From positions 50,889,930-50,953,929 of the forward strand of contig CM019692.1 of NCBI GenBank assembly GCA_009760885.1: DNA of 64,000 nt, in the 5' to 3' direction. Under the pieces are notes generated by a model. That model was not told the origin of the DNA and ran no database searches. It saw only the letters and a list, made by a program, of their open reading frames with translations. Origin of the DNA: Achatina immaculata. Its lineage: Eukaryota; Mollusca; Gastropoda; Stylommatophora; Achatinidae. The position numbers were made by a program, and so were the translations under genes. Of this stretch, positions 41,975 through 53,404 are shown piece by piece (the stretch's first letter is position 1; the number at the start of each line of letters is the position of its first letter).

Positions 41975-42745
41975 ATATTAGCAGTAGTAGTAGAAGAAGA
42001 AGTACTAGTAGTATTAGTAGTAGTAGTAGTAGAAGAAGAAGTAGTAGTAGTAGTAGTAGTAGAAGAAGTAGTAGTAGTCGTAGTAATAGAAGTAGTAGTA
42101 GTAGAAGAAGTAGTAGTATAGTAGAAGAAGAAGTAGTAGTAGTAGTAGTAGTGGTAGTAGTAGAAGAAGAAGTAGTAGTAGTAGAAGAAGTAGTAGTAGT
42201 AGTAGTAGTAGAAGTAGTAGTAGTAGTAATAGTAGTAATAGTAGTAGTAGTAGTAGCAGTAAAATAAGAAGTAGTAGTTGTAGTAGTATAAGGTATAAGT
42301 AATAGTAGTAGAAGAGTAGTAGTAGTAGTAGTAGAAGAGTAGTAGCAGTAGTAATAGTAGTAGTAGTAGTAGTGATATAGTAGCATTAGTAGTAGAAGAA
42401 GAAGAGTAGTAGTAGTAGTAGTGATATAGTAGCAGTAGTAGTAGTAGAAGAAGAAGAAGAGTAGTAGTAGTAGTAGTAGAAGTAGTAGTAGTAGCGGTGG
42501 TGGTGGTGGTAGTAACAACAGCTGTAGCAGTAGTAGCAGTAGTTTTAGTAGTAGTTGTAGTATTAGAAGTAGCAATTTAAGTAACATTTATAGTAATAGT
42601 AGTAGCACTAATATTATTTGTAATAGAGTAGTGATGGTACCAGCGGTAGCAATAGCATCTGTAGTAATAATAGTAGTAACAGTTGTCGCAGTAGTGGTAG
42701 TAGTAGTAGCATTAGCAGGAGGAGGAGAAGCAATAGGCAGTATCC
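41975..42745. repeat. (AGT/AGA)n trinucleotide tract, about 770 bp
   Basis: Runs of AGT broken by AGAAGA and AAT codons give long poly-Leu/Tyr/Thr/Ser frames on both strands. They are artefacts of the period. Confidence 0.97.
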
Positions 42746-42754
42746 GTAGTAGGA

Positions 42755-43075
42755 GCTGGAGTGAAGGCGCTGTCTGATTTGACAGTCAGCGACCCCTAGC
42801 TGACATGTCAACGTCAGGGTTGGCGAACCCTACCGCTGACCAAGACCCTGTCCCACCTCTCCGTTGGTACGCCAGGTAACAGGCCAAGCATGGCTAACGA
42901 GACAAGGACCATCATAGTCCCCACGACGGTGTGGAGTCTGCTAAAGAATTATTGTATATACCTTTCATTTTAACGCCATAACCCGCTCCCAATCCGACAC
43001 GATGCTGTACCCTAACATCTTAACCTCATCGGCTGCTAAAAATACCAGCTCGCAGTTCCATGGAGATAAAAGAAG
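42755..43075 (+). repeat. Dispersed repeat family R, copy 1
   Basis: Blocks ctgaccaagaccctgtccca, 'ggtgtggagtctgctaaag', 'gacacgatgctgt' and 'cagctcgcagttccatgg' recur in the same order at 43990-44335 and 46610-46935, about 70-80% alike by eye. No coding capacity or terminal repeats are seen. It may be a SINE or a fragment of a longer element. Confidence 0.8.
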
Positions 43076-43079
43076 AAGG

Positions 43080-43985
43080 AAGGAAGGAAGGCATTAAACA
43101 TCACCACGTCACAATACGTGATCCACTAAAAAGCACAATCTTAGGATTGTTTCAATTTATCTTTTTTTCGACCCCGCTGGAAACAAACTTTCCTGTAAAA
43201 ATCTGACAGAAATCAAGCAAAATAACCGCATTCCTAAAACCCTCCAGCGACACTTTGAAACCCGAGATAGAATTCTTCATTTTTATTCACCAGAAAAAAA
43301 ATACCAGAATCAAGTTCAAATCTGGATACTTTTAATCTTGCTTCAGAGAGAATAGGATACTTTTAATCTTGCTTCAGAGAGAATAGGAATTTTGTGATCT
43401 GTGCAGGAATAGGAGTATTTTTAAAAAATACTTTGCTTCAATTTCAAATAGTCTTGGAATAATTTATATTGTCATGGAAAATCCACGTGTAAGCCAGAAA
43501 ACAATGAGCCCATATTTACTGTAATGCTAACGTTTTTTTCTGAAGAGGTGAAGTGGTATTTGTCATGTCGTAGTGCTTGCTTTCTGCGTAAAGAAATTTA
43601 TACAAGAGGGATTCTCTGAAATCCAGATTTTAGTTCAGAGCAGGACACATTTTCTCCAGAGATTTCCAGATACAAATTTATTGTTGTTGTTGTTGTTGTT
43701 GTTGTTATTTCTCAATTTTGTCGCAGACCACTAGGGGATCTCATAGAAATAAACTGAGAAATAAAGAAATAAATGAAAAAAAAATTCGATAAGTCTGGGG
43801 CACATGCCAAAAGATGATGACAGAGATACGAAATGTGAATAAACAGAAAAACAGGAATAGCTAAAGCTTCTAACAAACAAACAAAAAATGCAGTTGAAGG
43901 TGAAAGTTGTCAAATGTTAATGATACTATACACATTGTGGTGTAGGGGAGTGGACTTTAAGCAGCAAAAATATGTTACAAAATCG
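43080..43985. other. AT-rich stretch with a (TTG)n run
   Basis: Apart from (GTT)n at 43681-43706 and a 37-base direct duplication (ggatacttttaatcttgctt..., 43325-43388), nothing is recognised. Confidence 0.5.
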
Positions 43986-43989
43986 AAGC

Positions 43990-44335
43990 TGTTGAAGTGT
44001 GGGTGTATGGGAATGAAAACACTGTCCGATTTAACCCATAGTTAAGGGACGGAGAACCATAGCTGACAAAGACCCTGTCCCCACATCTTCCTTGATAGCC
44101 CAAGACAGTAACAGGCCTAGCCTGAATGAAGATACAGGGATGGCCGCAGCGTCCATGGAGGTGGAGTCTGCTAAAGACGTACTGCACATTACCAGCTCGT
44201 GAACTGCGCTCAAGGTCTGAAAAAACGGAAAGAAACAAATGCTGGCGTGAGCCGCTCTCAAGGCGACACGATGCTGTGCCTCAACGCCTTACCCGCATCA
44301 GCTGCAAAGAATACCAGCTCGGAGTTTCAGGGATA
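43990..44335 (+). repeat. Dispersed repeat family R, copy 2
   Basis: Contains gctgacaaagaccctgtccc, 'ggaggtggagtctgctaaag', 'gacacgatgctgtgcctcaa' and 'accagctcggagtt' in the order of copies 1 and 3. Confidence 0.82.
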
Positions 44336-44337
44336 TA

Positions 44338-44410
44338 CAAAACAAACAAACAAACAAACAAACAAACAAACAAACACACACACAAACAAACAAACAAACA
44401 CACACACAAG
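44338..44410. repeat. (CAAA)n/(CA)n microsatellite
   Basis: Runs of CAAA mixed with CACACA directly after the end of family R copy 2. Confidence 0.95.
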
Positions 44411-44824
44411 AATAAGGCGTATTTCGTGGCAGAAAAACACGTAAACAAAGAAAACAAACGATAAACTTTAGATCAAAGGAAACTGAAAAGATAACTAATA
44501 AAAGACATAACAAGAGAACTAAAATATTTAACAACAGGTATAACAGTATAAACTATATTTCAAAGAAATTCTAACGGGGAAAAAAAGGGAAGGAGAAGAC
44601 ATTGATATACATGGGTGGGAAGGGTTGAAGGAACAGCAACAATCAGCTTGGACAGGCGCGTTGTAGGACAGCGAGATCAAACAAGATGGGCAATCTATTA
44701 GCTAACCTTCCCCGTGGAGATGACACAAGATGATGATGCTGATTGGTTTAGCTCTCTCTGTCTGAGGTCGACCAAGGTTTCTCAAACAATCGGAATTTCC
44801 ACTTCCTAGAAAAAAGTTTAGGAT

Positions 44825-44850
44825 TTTTTTTTGGTGGGGGGGGGGGGGAA
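44825..44850. repeat. T run followed by a G run
   Basis: Ttttttttggtgg followed by about 13 G residues; likely a sequencing-difficult homopolymer. Confidence 0.85.
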
Positions 44851-44884
44851 TTTGGACCGCGGACTAATATATTGTAGGAATACA

Positions 44885-45500
44885 TGTCTTTCTACACTGT
44901 ATATCAATATTCCAACAATTTCATTCTCTCAATGGCACTGTACAGGTATATCAATATTCCAACAATTTCATTCTCTCTATGGCACTGTACAGGTATATCA
45001 ATATTCCAACCGTTTGATTGTGTCTGTGGCACTGTACAAGTATATCAATATTCCAACCGTTTGATTGTGTCTATGGCACTGTACAAGTATATCAATATTC
45101 CAACAATTTCATTCTCTCTATGGCACTGTACATGTATATCAATATTCCAACCGTTTGATTGTGTTTGTGGCACTGTACAAGTATATCAATATTCCAACCG
45201 TTTGAATGTGTGTGTGGCAATGTACATGTATATTAATATTCCAACAGTTTGAACCTGTCTGTGGCATTGCACAAGTAAATCACTATTCCAACAGTTTGAA
45301 TCTGTATCACTGTACAGGTATATCGATATTCCAACACTTTGAATCTGTCTGTAGCACTGTACAATTATATTATATTCCAACAGTTTGAATCTACCTGTGG
45401 CACTGTACAGGTATATCATTATTCCAACAGTTTGAATTCCAAAAGTTTGAACTTATCTGTGGCACTGTACAAGTATATTAATATTCTAACAGCCTGAATC
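44885..45500. repeat. 47-bp minisatellite, about 13 copies
   Basis: The unit is ggcactgtacaagtatatca followed by atattccaaccgtttgattgtgtctat. Copies from 45200 on are more diverged and slightly longer or shorter. Confidence 0.95.
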
Positions 45501-45721
45501 TGCCAATCTGTGGTTTCAGTTCCCCATATGAAACCTCAGCATTCTCCCGCGTTTGAGGGAAGAAAGGACCCTCCACATCACCCATTTCAGAACCTCTGCT
45601 ATAAACAATTTAAAGTCACACTTTTATTTAACCATGTCTACAAGACTAAACATCACTGTAATATAACATCTTGTTATCATTGTTGGACTGGGTTTATTTC
45701 CCTCTTATTTTACCTGAAAAT

Positions 45722-45785
45722 ATGGGCACTAACACCATATCCCTATGTGCCTCTAACGCATGACAGGATTACCTTTACCTTTTTT
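45722..45785 (-). repeat. SINE-like dispersed repeat, family A, copy 3
   Basis: Reverse complement of the family A start (gggcactaacaccatatccc, then 'catgacaggattacc'), ending in a T run that is the complement of the A run before copy 2. Bases 45790-46100 hold nothing recognised. Confidence 0.72.
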
Positions 45786-46104
45786 TTTTTTTTACCTGAC
45801 CAAAACTCCGAAGACTACACAAACATATTTACAATAAACACATCAGCTACGTTTCTAGGGGGAAATGACAGGATCGTTATTGTTGGGTTATTATGTATAC
45901 ATTATGAATGTCCATAGTCCAGAACAAAGCCAGTTGAAGTGACTCACGAATAAGAAGATAGTTAAACATAGGAAAATCAGGTACCGGTTATTTTCCACCC
46001 AAAACAAAACAAAACAGACAAAAAACCCCCACGTTCATTCATTCTTTAGATGCGTGCCACGTCCTGGTGATGTTTCACTTCCGTCTAATGTAGTATCCAG
46101 TATT

Positions 46105-46246
46105 TTTAATCAGACCAGGTGCCTCTCTTGGATAAACAACAGGAAAGATACACGTGAAGAGAAGCAGCGGAAGATGAAGAGGAAAAAAAAGTCACGGATA
46201 GTCTAACGCGATGACACAACAACAACAACAACAACAACAACAACAC

Positions 46247-46287
<41 letters not shown>

Positions 46288-46294
46288 CCAGCAT

Positions 46295-46327
<33 letters not shown>

Positions 46328-46374
46328 TAACAACAACAGCAGCAACAACAATAGCAACAGCAACAACAACAGCA

Positions 46375-46409
<35 letters not shown>

Positions 46410-46515
46410 AACAACAACAAAATTACCAAATGAGCTGATGGAAAATATCTAGGAACGAGATCTGTGGGGAGTCATGACCGCCAACGTCCACCGCCACGGC
46501 ACAGGACGATTAGAT
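46105..46515 (+). mobile_element. LINE B-related 3' end split by a (CAA/CAG)n tract
   Basis: The flanks ggatagtctaacgcgatgac and 'aaatgagctgatggaaaatatc' match 58640-58715, where the two lie only about 25 bases apart around an A run. Here a CAA/CAG tract of about 200 bp (46214-46422) occupies that spot. Confidence 0.72.
46214..46422. repeat. (CAA/CAG)n trinucleotide tract
   Basis: Interrupted CAA and CAG repeats; the minus-strand poly-leucine frame is an artefact. Confidence 0.97.
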
Positions 46516-46609
46516 GCCTCTCTGCCACAGATCATCAGATAATTGCTATCTTGGACTTACACTTTATCGTATTTGTTTAAAATATAATTTTCCGCTGATT
46601 TTCAAATTC

Positions 46610-46935
46610 TCTCACCTCCGTCCTCTCGGAAGTGAAGATTCTGTCCTATGAGGCAATCAGCGACCCATAGCTGACCAAGACCCTGTCCCAACTCTCCGTT
46701 GTTACCCCTAGTAACAGGCCCACCCTGACTAACGGGACAGGGATCTCCATAGTCCCTATGGTGGCGGAGTCTGCTAAAGAAGCATTGCACACACCCCTGC
46801 TTTTTAGCTGTACTCCGTGACGGAAAAAGTAGCCGCCATAATCTACTCTCATGCCGATACGATGCTGTGCCTCAACATCTCTACAGCATCGGCTGCAAAG
46901 AACATCAGCTCGAAGTTACAGGGAGTTCGTACAAG
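46610..46935 (+). repeat. Dispersed repeat family R, copy 3
   Basis: Contains gctgaccaagaccctgtccc, 'ggtggcggagtctgctaaag', 'gatacgatgctgtgcctcaa' and 'atcagctcgaagttacaggg'. Confidence 0.82.
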
Positions 46936-47509
46936 AAGTACAAGTTCCGTCCTCTCATGACTTTTCCAAAGAATTGTTTTCGTCTTTTCCCTACAATTTC
47001 AATCATCAGAATCTTGTTTGAGAACTGAACCGATCGTCCTTCACGTATCTTCTACCACATTTTCTGGCTTTGAAGCGAAAAGAACAACTTGGGTTTTTTT
47101 TTTATCGTTATAGCCGAAGCTGGTTATACATATGCAGACACAGCTGGGGAGATTCGATCACATTTCAAAGCGTAAAATCTTTTCTCGTCCAGTGTCAAAG
47201 ATACAAGGGCGATTTAAAAATAAAAGGTAACCGCAAAATATGTGAAAGGATTGATTGTCCTCGAAAGTCTTTTAATATATTTTGCAATGGTTACGTCCCT
47301 TGATTTGCGGTTAAGTTTGACTCGTAGAAAATGAAAACAAGACTCATGATAACCAGCGATGATAGTCCTCTCCTGATACCCAGCGATGGTAGTCCTCTCC
47401 ACATGTATACTTAATCCAAATTATTAGTTGTCAGACTGGCGTTAGATGCTAAATACCAACTATCTCAGTAGCTCCCAAACAATAAACAACAAGAATAGGC
47501 AGGGACATA

Positions 47510-47625
47510 CATTATAAACCAGGCAGCGACATAAATTATAAACCAGCTGGGGACATAAATTATTAACCAGCTGGGGACATAACTTATATATCAACTGGGG
47601 ACATAAATTATAAACGAACTAGAAT
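47510..47625. repeat. 24-bp tandem repeat, about 5 copies
   Basis: The unit is gggacataaattataaacca followed by gctg. Confidence 0.88.
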
Positions 47626-47697
47626 CCCTTTAATGTTTTTTTTTTCATCCGTGTATTAGCGTTACAACGAGGAATGTAAACCTGTTTTCTAACCATA

Positions 47698-47851
<154 letters not shown>

Positions 47852-48304
47852 CTCATTTACGTCAGCGTTCCTCTTTCTCTCTCCCTCTCTCTCTCTGTCT
47901 CTTTCACCTCTCATTCACAGCTTCTAAGCCGTTCAGAAAGGTGCGGCTAATAATGGAGGCGCAAGTCTATGAAGAAAAATTAATGGACCTTTTTATATTA
48001 AGATGGATAGGACGCAATTCCGTAATTTAATTGTGTTGCTATCAGCCAGTGTGATCCACGGAGGATGAATTAGGATAAATGAAGGGGGCTTGAAAAAAAA
48101 AAGAGGCGAGTACATGTATGGTCTGTAGAAATATCCATAGGACTGGCAGGAGCTCGCGAGGGCGGACGTAGAGAAGTTGAATTCAATGGAACTCGGTGAA
48201 GATGAGTCTTGAATACTGCACGAAGAATCTGAGATATGAAGGTACTGCTGATGCAATGTTATTTTTCTATCCCTGGAAAGTTAGGAAATAATATATTTTA
48301 TTGA

Positions 48305-48662
48305 GAAAATAGTAGACAAAAGTGGCTTGGCCGTACGTGAACCATAGGTAGACAAAAGTGGCTTGGCCGTAAGTGAAACATAGCTAGACAAAAGTGCCTT
48401 GGCCGTAAGTGAACCATAGGTAGACAAAAGTGCCTTGGCCGTAAGTGAACCATAGGTAGACAAAAGTGCCTTGGCCGTAAGTGAACCATAGGTAGACAAA
48501 AGTGCCTTGGCCGTAAGTGAACCATAGGTAGACAAAAGTGCCTTGGCCGTATGTGAAACATAGCTAGACAAAGTGGCTTGGCCATAAGTGAAATAAGATA
48601 GACAAAAGTGCCTTGGCCGTAAGTGAAACAAGATAGACAAAAGTGCCTTGGCCGTAAGTGAA
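48305..48662. repeat. 36-bp minisatellite, about 10 copies
   Basis: The unit is aaaagtgccttggccgtaag followed by tgaaccataggtagac. Two frames stay open on the minus strand because 36 is a multiple of three. Confidence 0.95.
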
Positions 48663-48819
48663 ATAGCGAATGTCCTGTTACGCTGTTATATACTCTTTGG
48701 CAGGGTATGTTTTTAAACTGGAAGTATTCATTGTCCTTGAGTGTACGGAAACCAAATGATGCGCGCGTGAGGTTCGATTTCTGAACATTTATTTATTTAC
48801 TTATTTATTTAACTAGCTG

Positions 48820-49430
48820 ATTACCCGGCGTTGTCCGGGTATTTATTTATCCCAATCTTCTATTACACAGGAAAATAATGTTGTTAATTTTAGAATTTTT
48901 GTTTCTGCCGTACTGTTCCCTAGCTGTCCATATGTAAAGTTAAAACCAATAATGGTATCTAACAGGGATTGATGACGACGATGATGATGATGACGACGAC
49001 GATAATGATGATGATGATGACGATGAGGATGGTTTCGACAGTATAACGGATGGGTTTTAGAAGTATACTAGGCAACCCATTGCGAGCTTGTATACGTAAA
49101 ATTAATACTTTATTGACAGGTCATCGAAGATTATCGATCTGCAAAATACACAAGTTATGCAGCTAAAACAGCCTCAGAAATTATACATTCATCTCAGGCT
49201 ACCCAGGAGCACGAACAGTAACGTGGCACACATCGCAAACATACACAGATTTTTATGACAAGTCACAGGATGATGACGGAAAACAGCCAAGATGGGTGAA
49301 ATATGCCAAGCGACACCTCGCACGAAACAAGCGATACTCGACGAATAAGATTTCGAGCGGTCAAGTTAACCAAACGCTATTGCTACCGCCATGTGATTAG
49401 AAAGAATTTGCACAGCTACATAACCTAGCA
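48820..49430. other. Possible dispersed element starting with a small palindrome
   Basis: The start gattacccggcgttgtccgg forms a small CCCGG/CCGGG hairpin of a kind found at the ends of widely dispersed animal repeats. A GAT/GAC-rich run lies at 48968-49030. No second copy is present in this window, so this is only a suggestion. Confidence 0.35.
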
Positions 49431-49434
49431 CACT

Positions 49435-50170
49435 ACACCTCCCCCCCCCCCCCACTCCCGCCCCCTCCCACCTCCACTCCTAATCTCTTTCTTTACTATT
49501 TCTTCTATCGTCTTTTCTATTCGTGTTTTTAATTGTTGGCCTTTGTTGAAGATGAATCACGGCATAATGTATTTCTGTTTTCTGGATGGGAAAAAAAATG
49601 CTGCTGCTCTTGTAACCATTAAGGCAAAATAAAGGAAAAGCAGACATTTTTTCAAGAACAATAAAAGTGAAGTAGATGTGAGACTGGTTCAGTGAGAAAG
49701 GAAATAAAATAGAGAAGAATATAAGACGAAAAAAAAACGATTGTATAATATCAAGGGGAATGATCGAGGATTTATTACCTAAGTGATCGAATGAGTGAAT
49801 GCATGTTAATCTCCCTTTTAGATGAGAATCTGTTCGAGCGCAATGGCAAGAGATCGACTTCTCATTACATCATTCCATAAAATTACTGTAGCATGTAAGC
49901 CAATAGAGAGCTCTCAGTTCTTCGGCTTGTGCGAGAACAAATGCTAGCAATGAAATGAGGTCATGCGAGAGAAAGAGACAGAAAGAAAGAAATAATGATG
50001 GTGGCAAGAAGGAATTTTTAGGTGTCAGTCGAATAGAAGTCTCACCCCCACCACTCCCAGAAAAGTGATGAAATGGGTCCAAATATTGTCTTTTTTAACG
50101 TCATTTACGTGTAACAAGGAAGAAAGTTAAAAAAAAAAAAAGAAAGGGCTTTCTGATGAGTTGTAACTCG
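49435..50170. other. Stretch without a recognised gene
   Basis: A C run lies at 49440-49453. The rest shows no frame above 70 codons and no repeat partner. Confidence 0.45.
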
Positions 50171-50174
50171 CCAG

Positions 50175-50372
50175 CCAATCAGATGGTCCCTATTTGATTT
50201 TGCACCCGGGAGGAATTTTTTTTTTTTAGATCTATCCGCACAGGGGTCAGATCAAGAGTACCAGGGGTTTCTCTGGGGACACAAAGTCAGCGAGGACAGA
50301 TGGGGCATCCCTCTATCTCAGATGCTGTAGTGGCTTAGAAATGTGAAGGCACTAATACTTCACACCCCAACG
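50175..50372 (-). repeat. SINE-like repeat, family B, copy 2
   Basis: The reverse complement carries ccttcacatttctaagccac, 'tacagcatctgaga' and 'gcaaaatcaaatagggacc', matching 12783-13008. Confidence 0.72.
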
Positions 50373-50876
50373 ACATGGCAAATGCTACAGGACATTGGTG
50401 GACAGGTTTAATCGTTAAAGTCAGACAAGGATTTGTGGTGTCTCCTTGCTTTAACCTTTACAGAGAGAAACTCTTCAAAGAAACGAATGAGTCATGTGGA
50501 CTGACCATTAACGGAACAACAATTAACAACTTCTGTACATCCAGAGACACAGTGCTAAGAGCAGAAAATTAAAGAGGACTTACGAAAACATTATGACACA
50601 AATAGACAATAAAAGCCAAAAATATGTACTGTAACTAAATGTTAGAAAGACAACGGTCGCGGGAATCAGCAGCAAAGAACCAGAAAAAAAATCTATAAAC
50701 ATAAATGTAATGAAGAAATACTAGACTCAGAGCTGAAATGCGTGAAGATGAGGAAAGGGAGTGTATGGACAATGTGCATGTGCGGATAATGATGATGTTA
50801 GGGCAGAGCAGGGGTGCCGGCAGAAAATTTGAACTTCGAGAGAGAAAACGTATAATCAACAACCAATATTTGACAG

Positions 50877-51365
50877 GAACCGTTAAGTAGACAAACAACC
50901 AACATTTGGCAGGAACCGTTAAGTAGACAAACAACCAACATTTGACAGGAACCGTTAAGTAGACAAACAACCAACATTTGACAGGAACCGTTAAGTAGAC
51001 AAACAACCAACATTTGGCAGGAACCGTTAAGTAGACAAACAACCAACATTTGGCAGGAACCGTTAAGTAGACAAACAACCAACATTTGACAGGAACCGTT
51101 AAGTAGACAAACAACCAACATTTGGCAGGAACCGTTAAGTAGACAAACAACCAACATTTGGCAGGAACCGTTAAGTAGACAAACAACCAACATTTGACAG
51201 GAACCGTTAAGTAGACAAACAACCAACATTTGACAGGAACCGTTAAGTAGACAAACAACCAACATTTGACAGGAACCGTTAAGTAGACAAACAACCAACA
51301 TTTGGCAGGAACCGTTAAGTAGACAAACAACCAACATTTGACAGACACCGTTAAGTAGACAAACG
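50877..51365. repeat. 36-bp minisatellite, about 13.5 copies
   Basis: The unit is acaaacaaccaacatttggc followed by aggaaccgttaagtag; g/a varies at one site (ttggcagg or ttgacagg). Copies are almost identical. It lies inside LINE H. Confidence 0.97.
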
Positions 51366-51598
51366 CTTCAATGTGGTTCCCGAGGAACTGTCCTGAATGT
51401 GATGATGATGATGCCGGTGTCTAATTTCTCAGTTCTGAAATACTTGAGGCACATGTTTACAGATGACGGCGGATGTGAAAAGACTAGTGAAACAAGAATA
51501 GAAATGGCTAAGTCCACATTCAATAGAATGAAAAAAGTTCTTACTTCGAAACATGTAGCACAATAATTCAAACTGAGCGTCGTCAAATGATATGTATG

Positions 51599-51759
51599 TG
51601 TAGGGAATAGATAAGTTAATAGTTACCTGGGTTGATTGGCAACCCTAAGAGCAGGAATACTGAAAGCACCTCTGAAAACTGACTGGTAACTGACACATTA
51701 TTTCTACTCCTAGCGTTGCCAACCAATCCAGGTAACTATGAACTTATCTATTCACTACA
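51599..51759. mobile_element. 161-bp MITE with ~60-bp inverted ends and TATG duplication
   Basis: The left arm begins tgtagggaatagataagtta and the right arm, inverted, tgtagtgaatagataagttc; the arms continue alike for about 60 bases (atagttacctgg..ttggcaac). TATG flanks both sides (51595-51598, 51760-51763). Removing the element and one TATG restores the LINE H reading order. There is no coding capacity. The 4-bp duplication does not settle the superfamily. Confidence 0.88.
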
Positions 51760-52074
51760 TATGAGCAACTCTCTTCTATGAATTAGAAGCATAAAGAGTA
51801 AAAAAAAGAGAACAGAAAAGAAAACTGCAGCGTTTCAAATGTGGTTATGCAGAAGAACAAAGCTTATTCTACCGACGGAAAAGAAACAAACATAGAAGCA
51901 GTAAATAAAATAACATTAAAAAGAGAAATAATGAAAAACATCAGCCAAAAAAAAAATAGTTAAAATATTTCGGCTGTATCACAGAGTCTGATACAGTAAT
52001 AAAAACTATACTTGAGCTGAAAGTTGAAGGAAAGAGAGTAAGAGGATGACAAAGATATAGCTGGGTGGACAACA

Positions 52075-52300
52075 TGAAGAGGTGCGTGGACAAAATGAAG
52101 AAGATGAGTGGACAACATGAAGAAGATGGGTGGACAACACGAAGAGATGGGTGGACAACATAAAGAGATGGGTGGACAACAAGAAGAGATGGGTGGACAA
52201 CATGAAGAAATGAGTGGACAACATGAAGAAATGAGTGGACAACATGAAGAGATTGGTGGACAACATGAAGAGATTGGTGGACAACATGAAGAGATGAATT
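52075..52300. repeat. 21-bp minisatellite, about 11 copies
   Basis: The unit is gggtggacaacatgaagaga plus t. In the LINE H frame it encodes WVDNMKR-like heptads (gtggacaacatgaag = VDNMK). Confidence 0.95.
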
Positions 52301-52339
52301 GGATTCATCATGGCAACGTGCACTGTTAAAACAAAGGAG

Positions 52340-53040
52340 CAAGTTCTTTTGTAATCATCATCATTATCATCATCATCATCATCTTCTTCTTCTTCTTCTA
52401 ATCTCACTAGAATACAGACTATTGTTATATACCCCTGACGATGCCAATATACCGTTGCACAAACATAGTGTCGGATGGGGAGTGGCTTAGTGTGACTTGT
52501 CAGAAGACTTGGAGCAGACTTAAGACAAGATCTTCAAGAGTGACTCTCTTTCCTCCTCTATGATGACCAAGGTCTGGAAGCAGCACCACAGAGAGGTCTG
52601 GCCGAGGGTCTTGGCCAGCTCTGGCGGGTCTCGACATCTGTACCGTCACTGCAGCACAGAAATCTTTTCTCCCCACAGTTACGGCCGCAGGATTTATACA
52701 GTATTTTACTTCCACATAAAAAATAAAGTTCTTTCCTATCAAACAGAAAGAGAAGATTTAAATCCTCTAGACTGACTATACCCAAAATAGTATTTGGTTG
52801 TGAAAGATGCAGACGTTGAAGGGAAGACATAATCTGTAACGACTAGGTCTCATTCTTTTTCTCACACCTCAACCTGTTCTTTTACGAGCGTCGTGCTATT
52901 AGTAACGCGTATTTTTTATCCAGGTTAGGCCACGCCTATGTGAGGCGAGGTTTTAAAAAATCCATGAAAACCAACCAGTCAGAATATGAGATAAATATCG
53001 ATTGACACATTTAATGAAACACTGAATATATATATATAAA
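52340..53040. other. Stretch without a recognised gene
   Basis: It starts with an ATC/TTC run (52355-52400). Frames of up to 90 codons at 52558-52830 have no recognised domain. Confidence 0.45.
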
Positions 53041-53043
53041 TTT

Positions 53044-53138
53044 GGGCTCACCTGGGCAAGAGCAGAAAAAAAGGCGAAGGACAGGCATTTGTGGAAAACC
53101 CTTGCGGAAGCCCCATGTGCCCTGGGCACTTAAGGTTC
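53044..53138 (+). mobile_element. LINE C extreme 3' end
   Basis: From ggctcacctgggcaagagca to 'cacttaaggttcag' it is nearly identical to 31469-31562 and is followed directly by (AT)n (53139-53178). Confidence 0.9.
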
Positions 53139-53190
<52 letters not shown>

Positions 53191-53192
53191 AT
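53139..53192. repeat. (AT)n/(GT)n microsatellite
   Basis: About 19 AT units followed by GT units, attached to the LINE C 3' end. Confidence 0.97.
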
Positions 53193-53404
53193 ATAAGTTT
53201 AACAGAATTTTAACTTATTCTTCGGTGTTCATCCTCAAAATGGCGTTGGTTGTGTTGTGTCGCAGTTACGCGATTTGCAGCCCAAGACATCCGACTTCGA
53301 CTTGGTGTATTTTTTAGACTTCGTCCGTCTTTACATTGTAATCTCTTTTCACTTGGCTAGACTCATATCTGTTTCCATTTTCCATGGCATAATGGGAGGA
53401 AGAA

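Larger units (their letters stand above)
50373..52335 (+). pseudogene. LINE H, broken up by two arrays and a MITE
   Basis: Pieces in order: an RT segment VRQGFVVSPCFNLYREKLF then GLTINGTTINNF (50420-50535); after the 36-bp array, FSVLKYLRHMFTDDGGCEK and RIEMAKSTFNRMKKVLTSKH (51425-51560), parallel to KFKYLGAVITSDGKC in LINE B; after the MITE, ATLFYELEA (51765-51790) and YFGCITESDTVIKTILELK; finally YSWVDNMKR leading into the 21-bp array. Stops and frameshifts abound. The relation to LINE B is by motif order; it is a separate family. Confidence 0.8.

Noticed and set aside
41874..42811. Poly-Leu/Thr/Ser/Tyr open frames of up to 237 codons
   Set aside because: They are translations of an AGT/AGA trinucleotide tract; the same applies to 46106-46429, 55398-55865 and 55917-56414.
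50635..51348. 237-codon minus frame with 'CWLFVYLTVPV' repeats, membrane-like
   Set aside because: It is the 36-bp minisatellite read in reverse; the hydrophobic look is a by-product.
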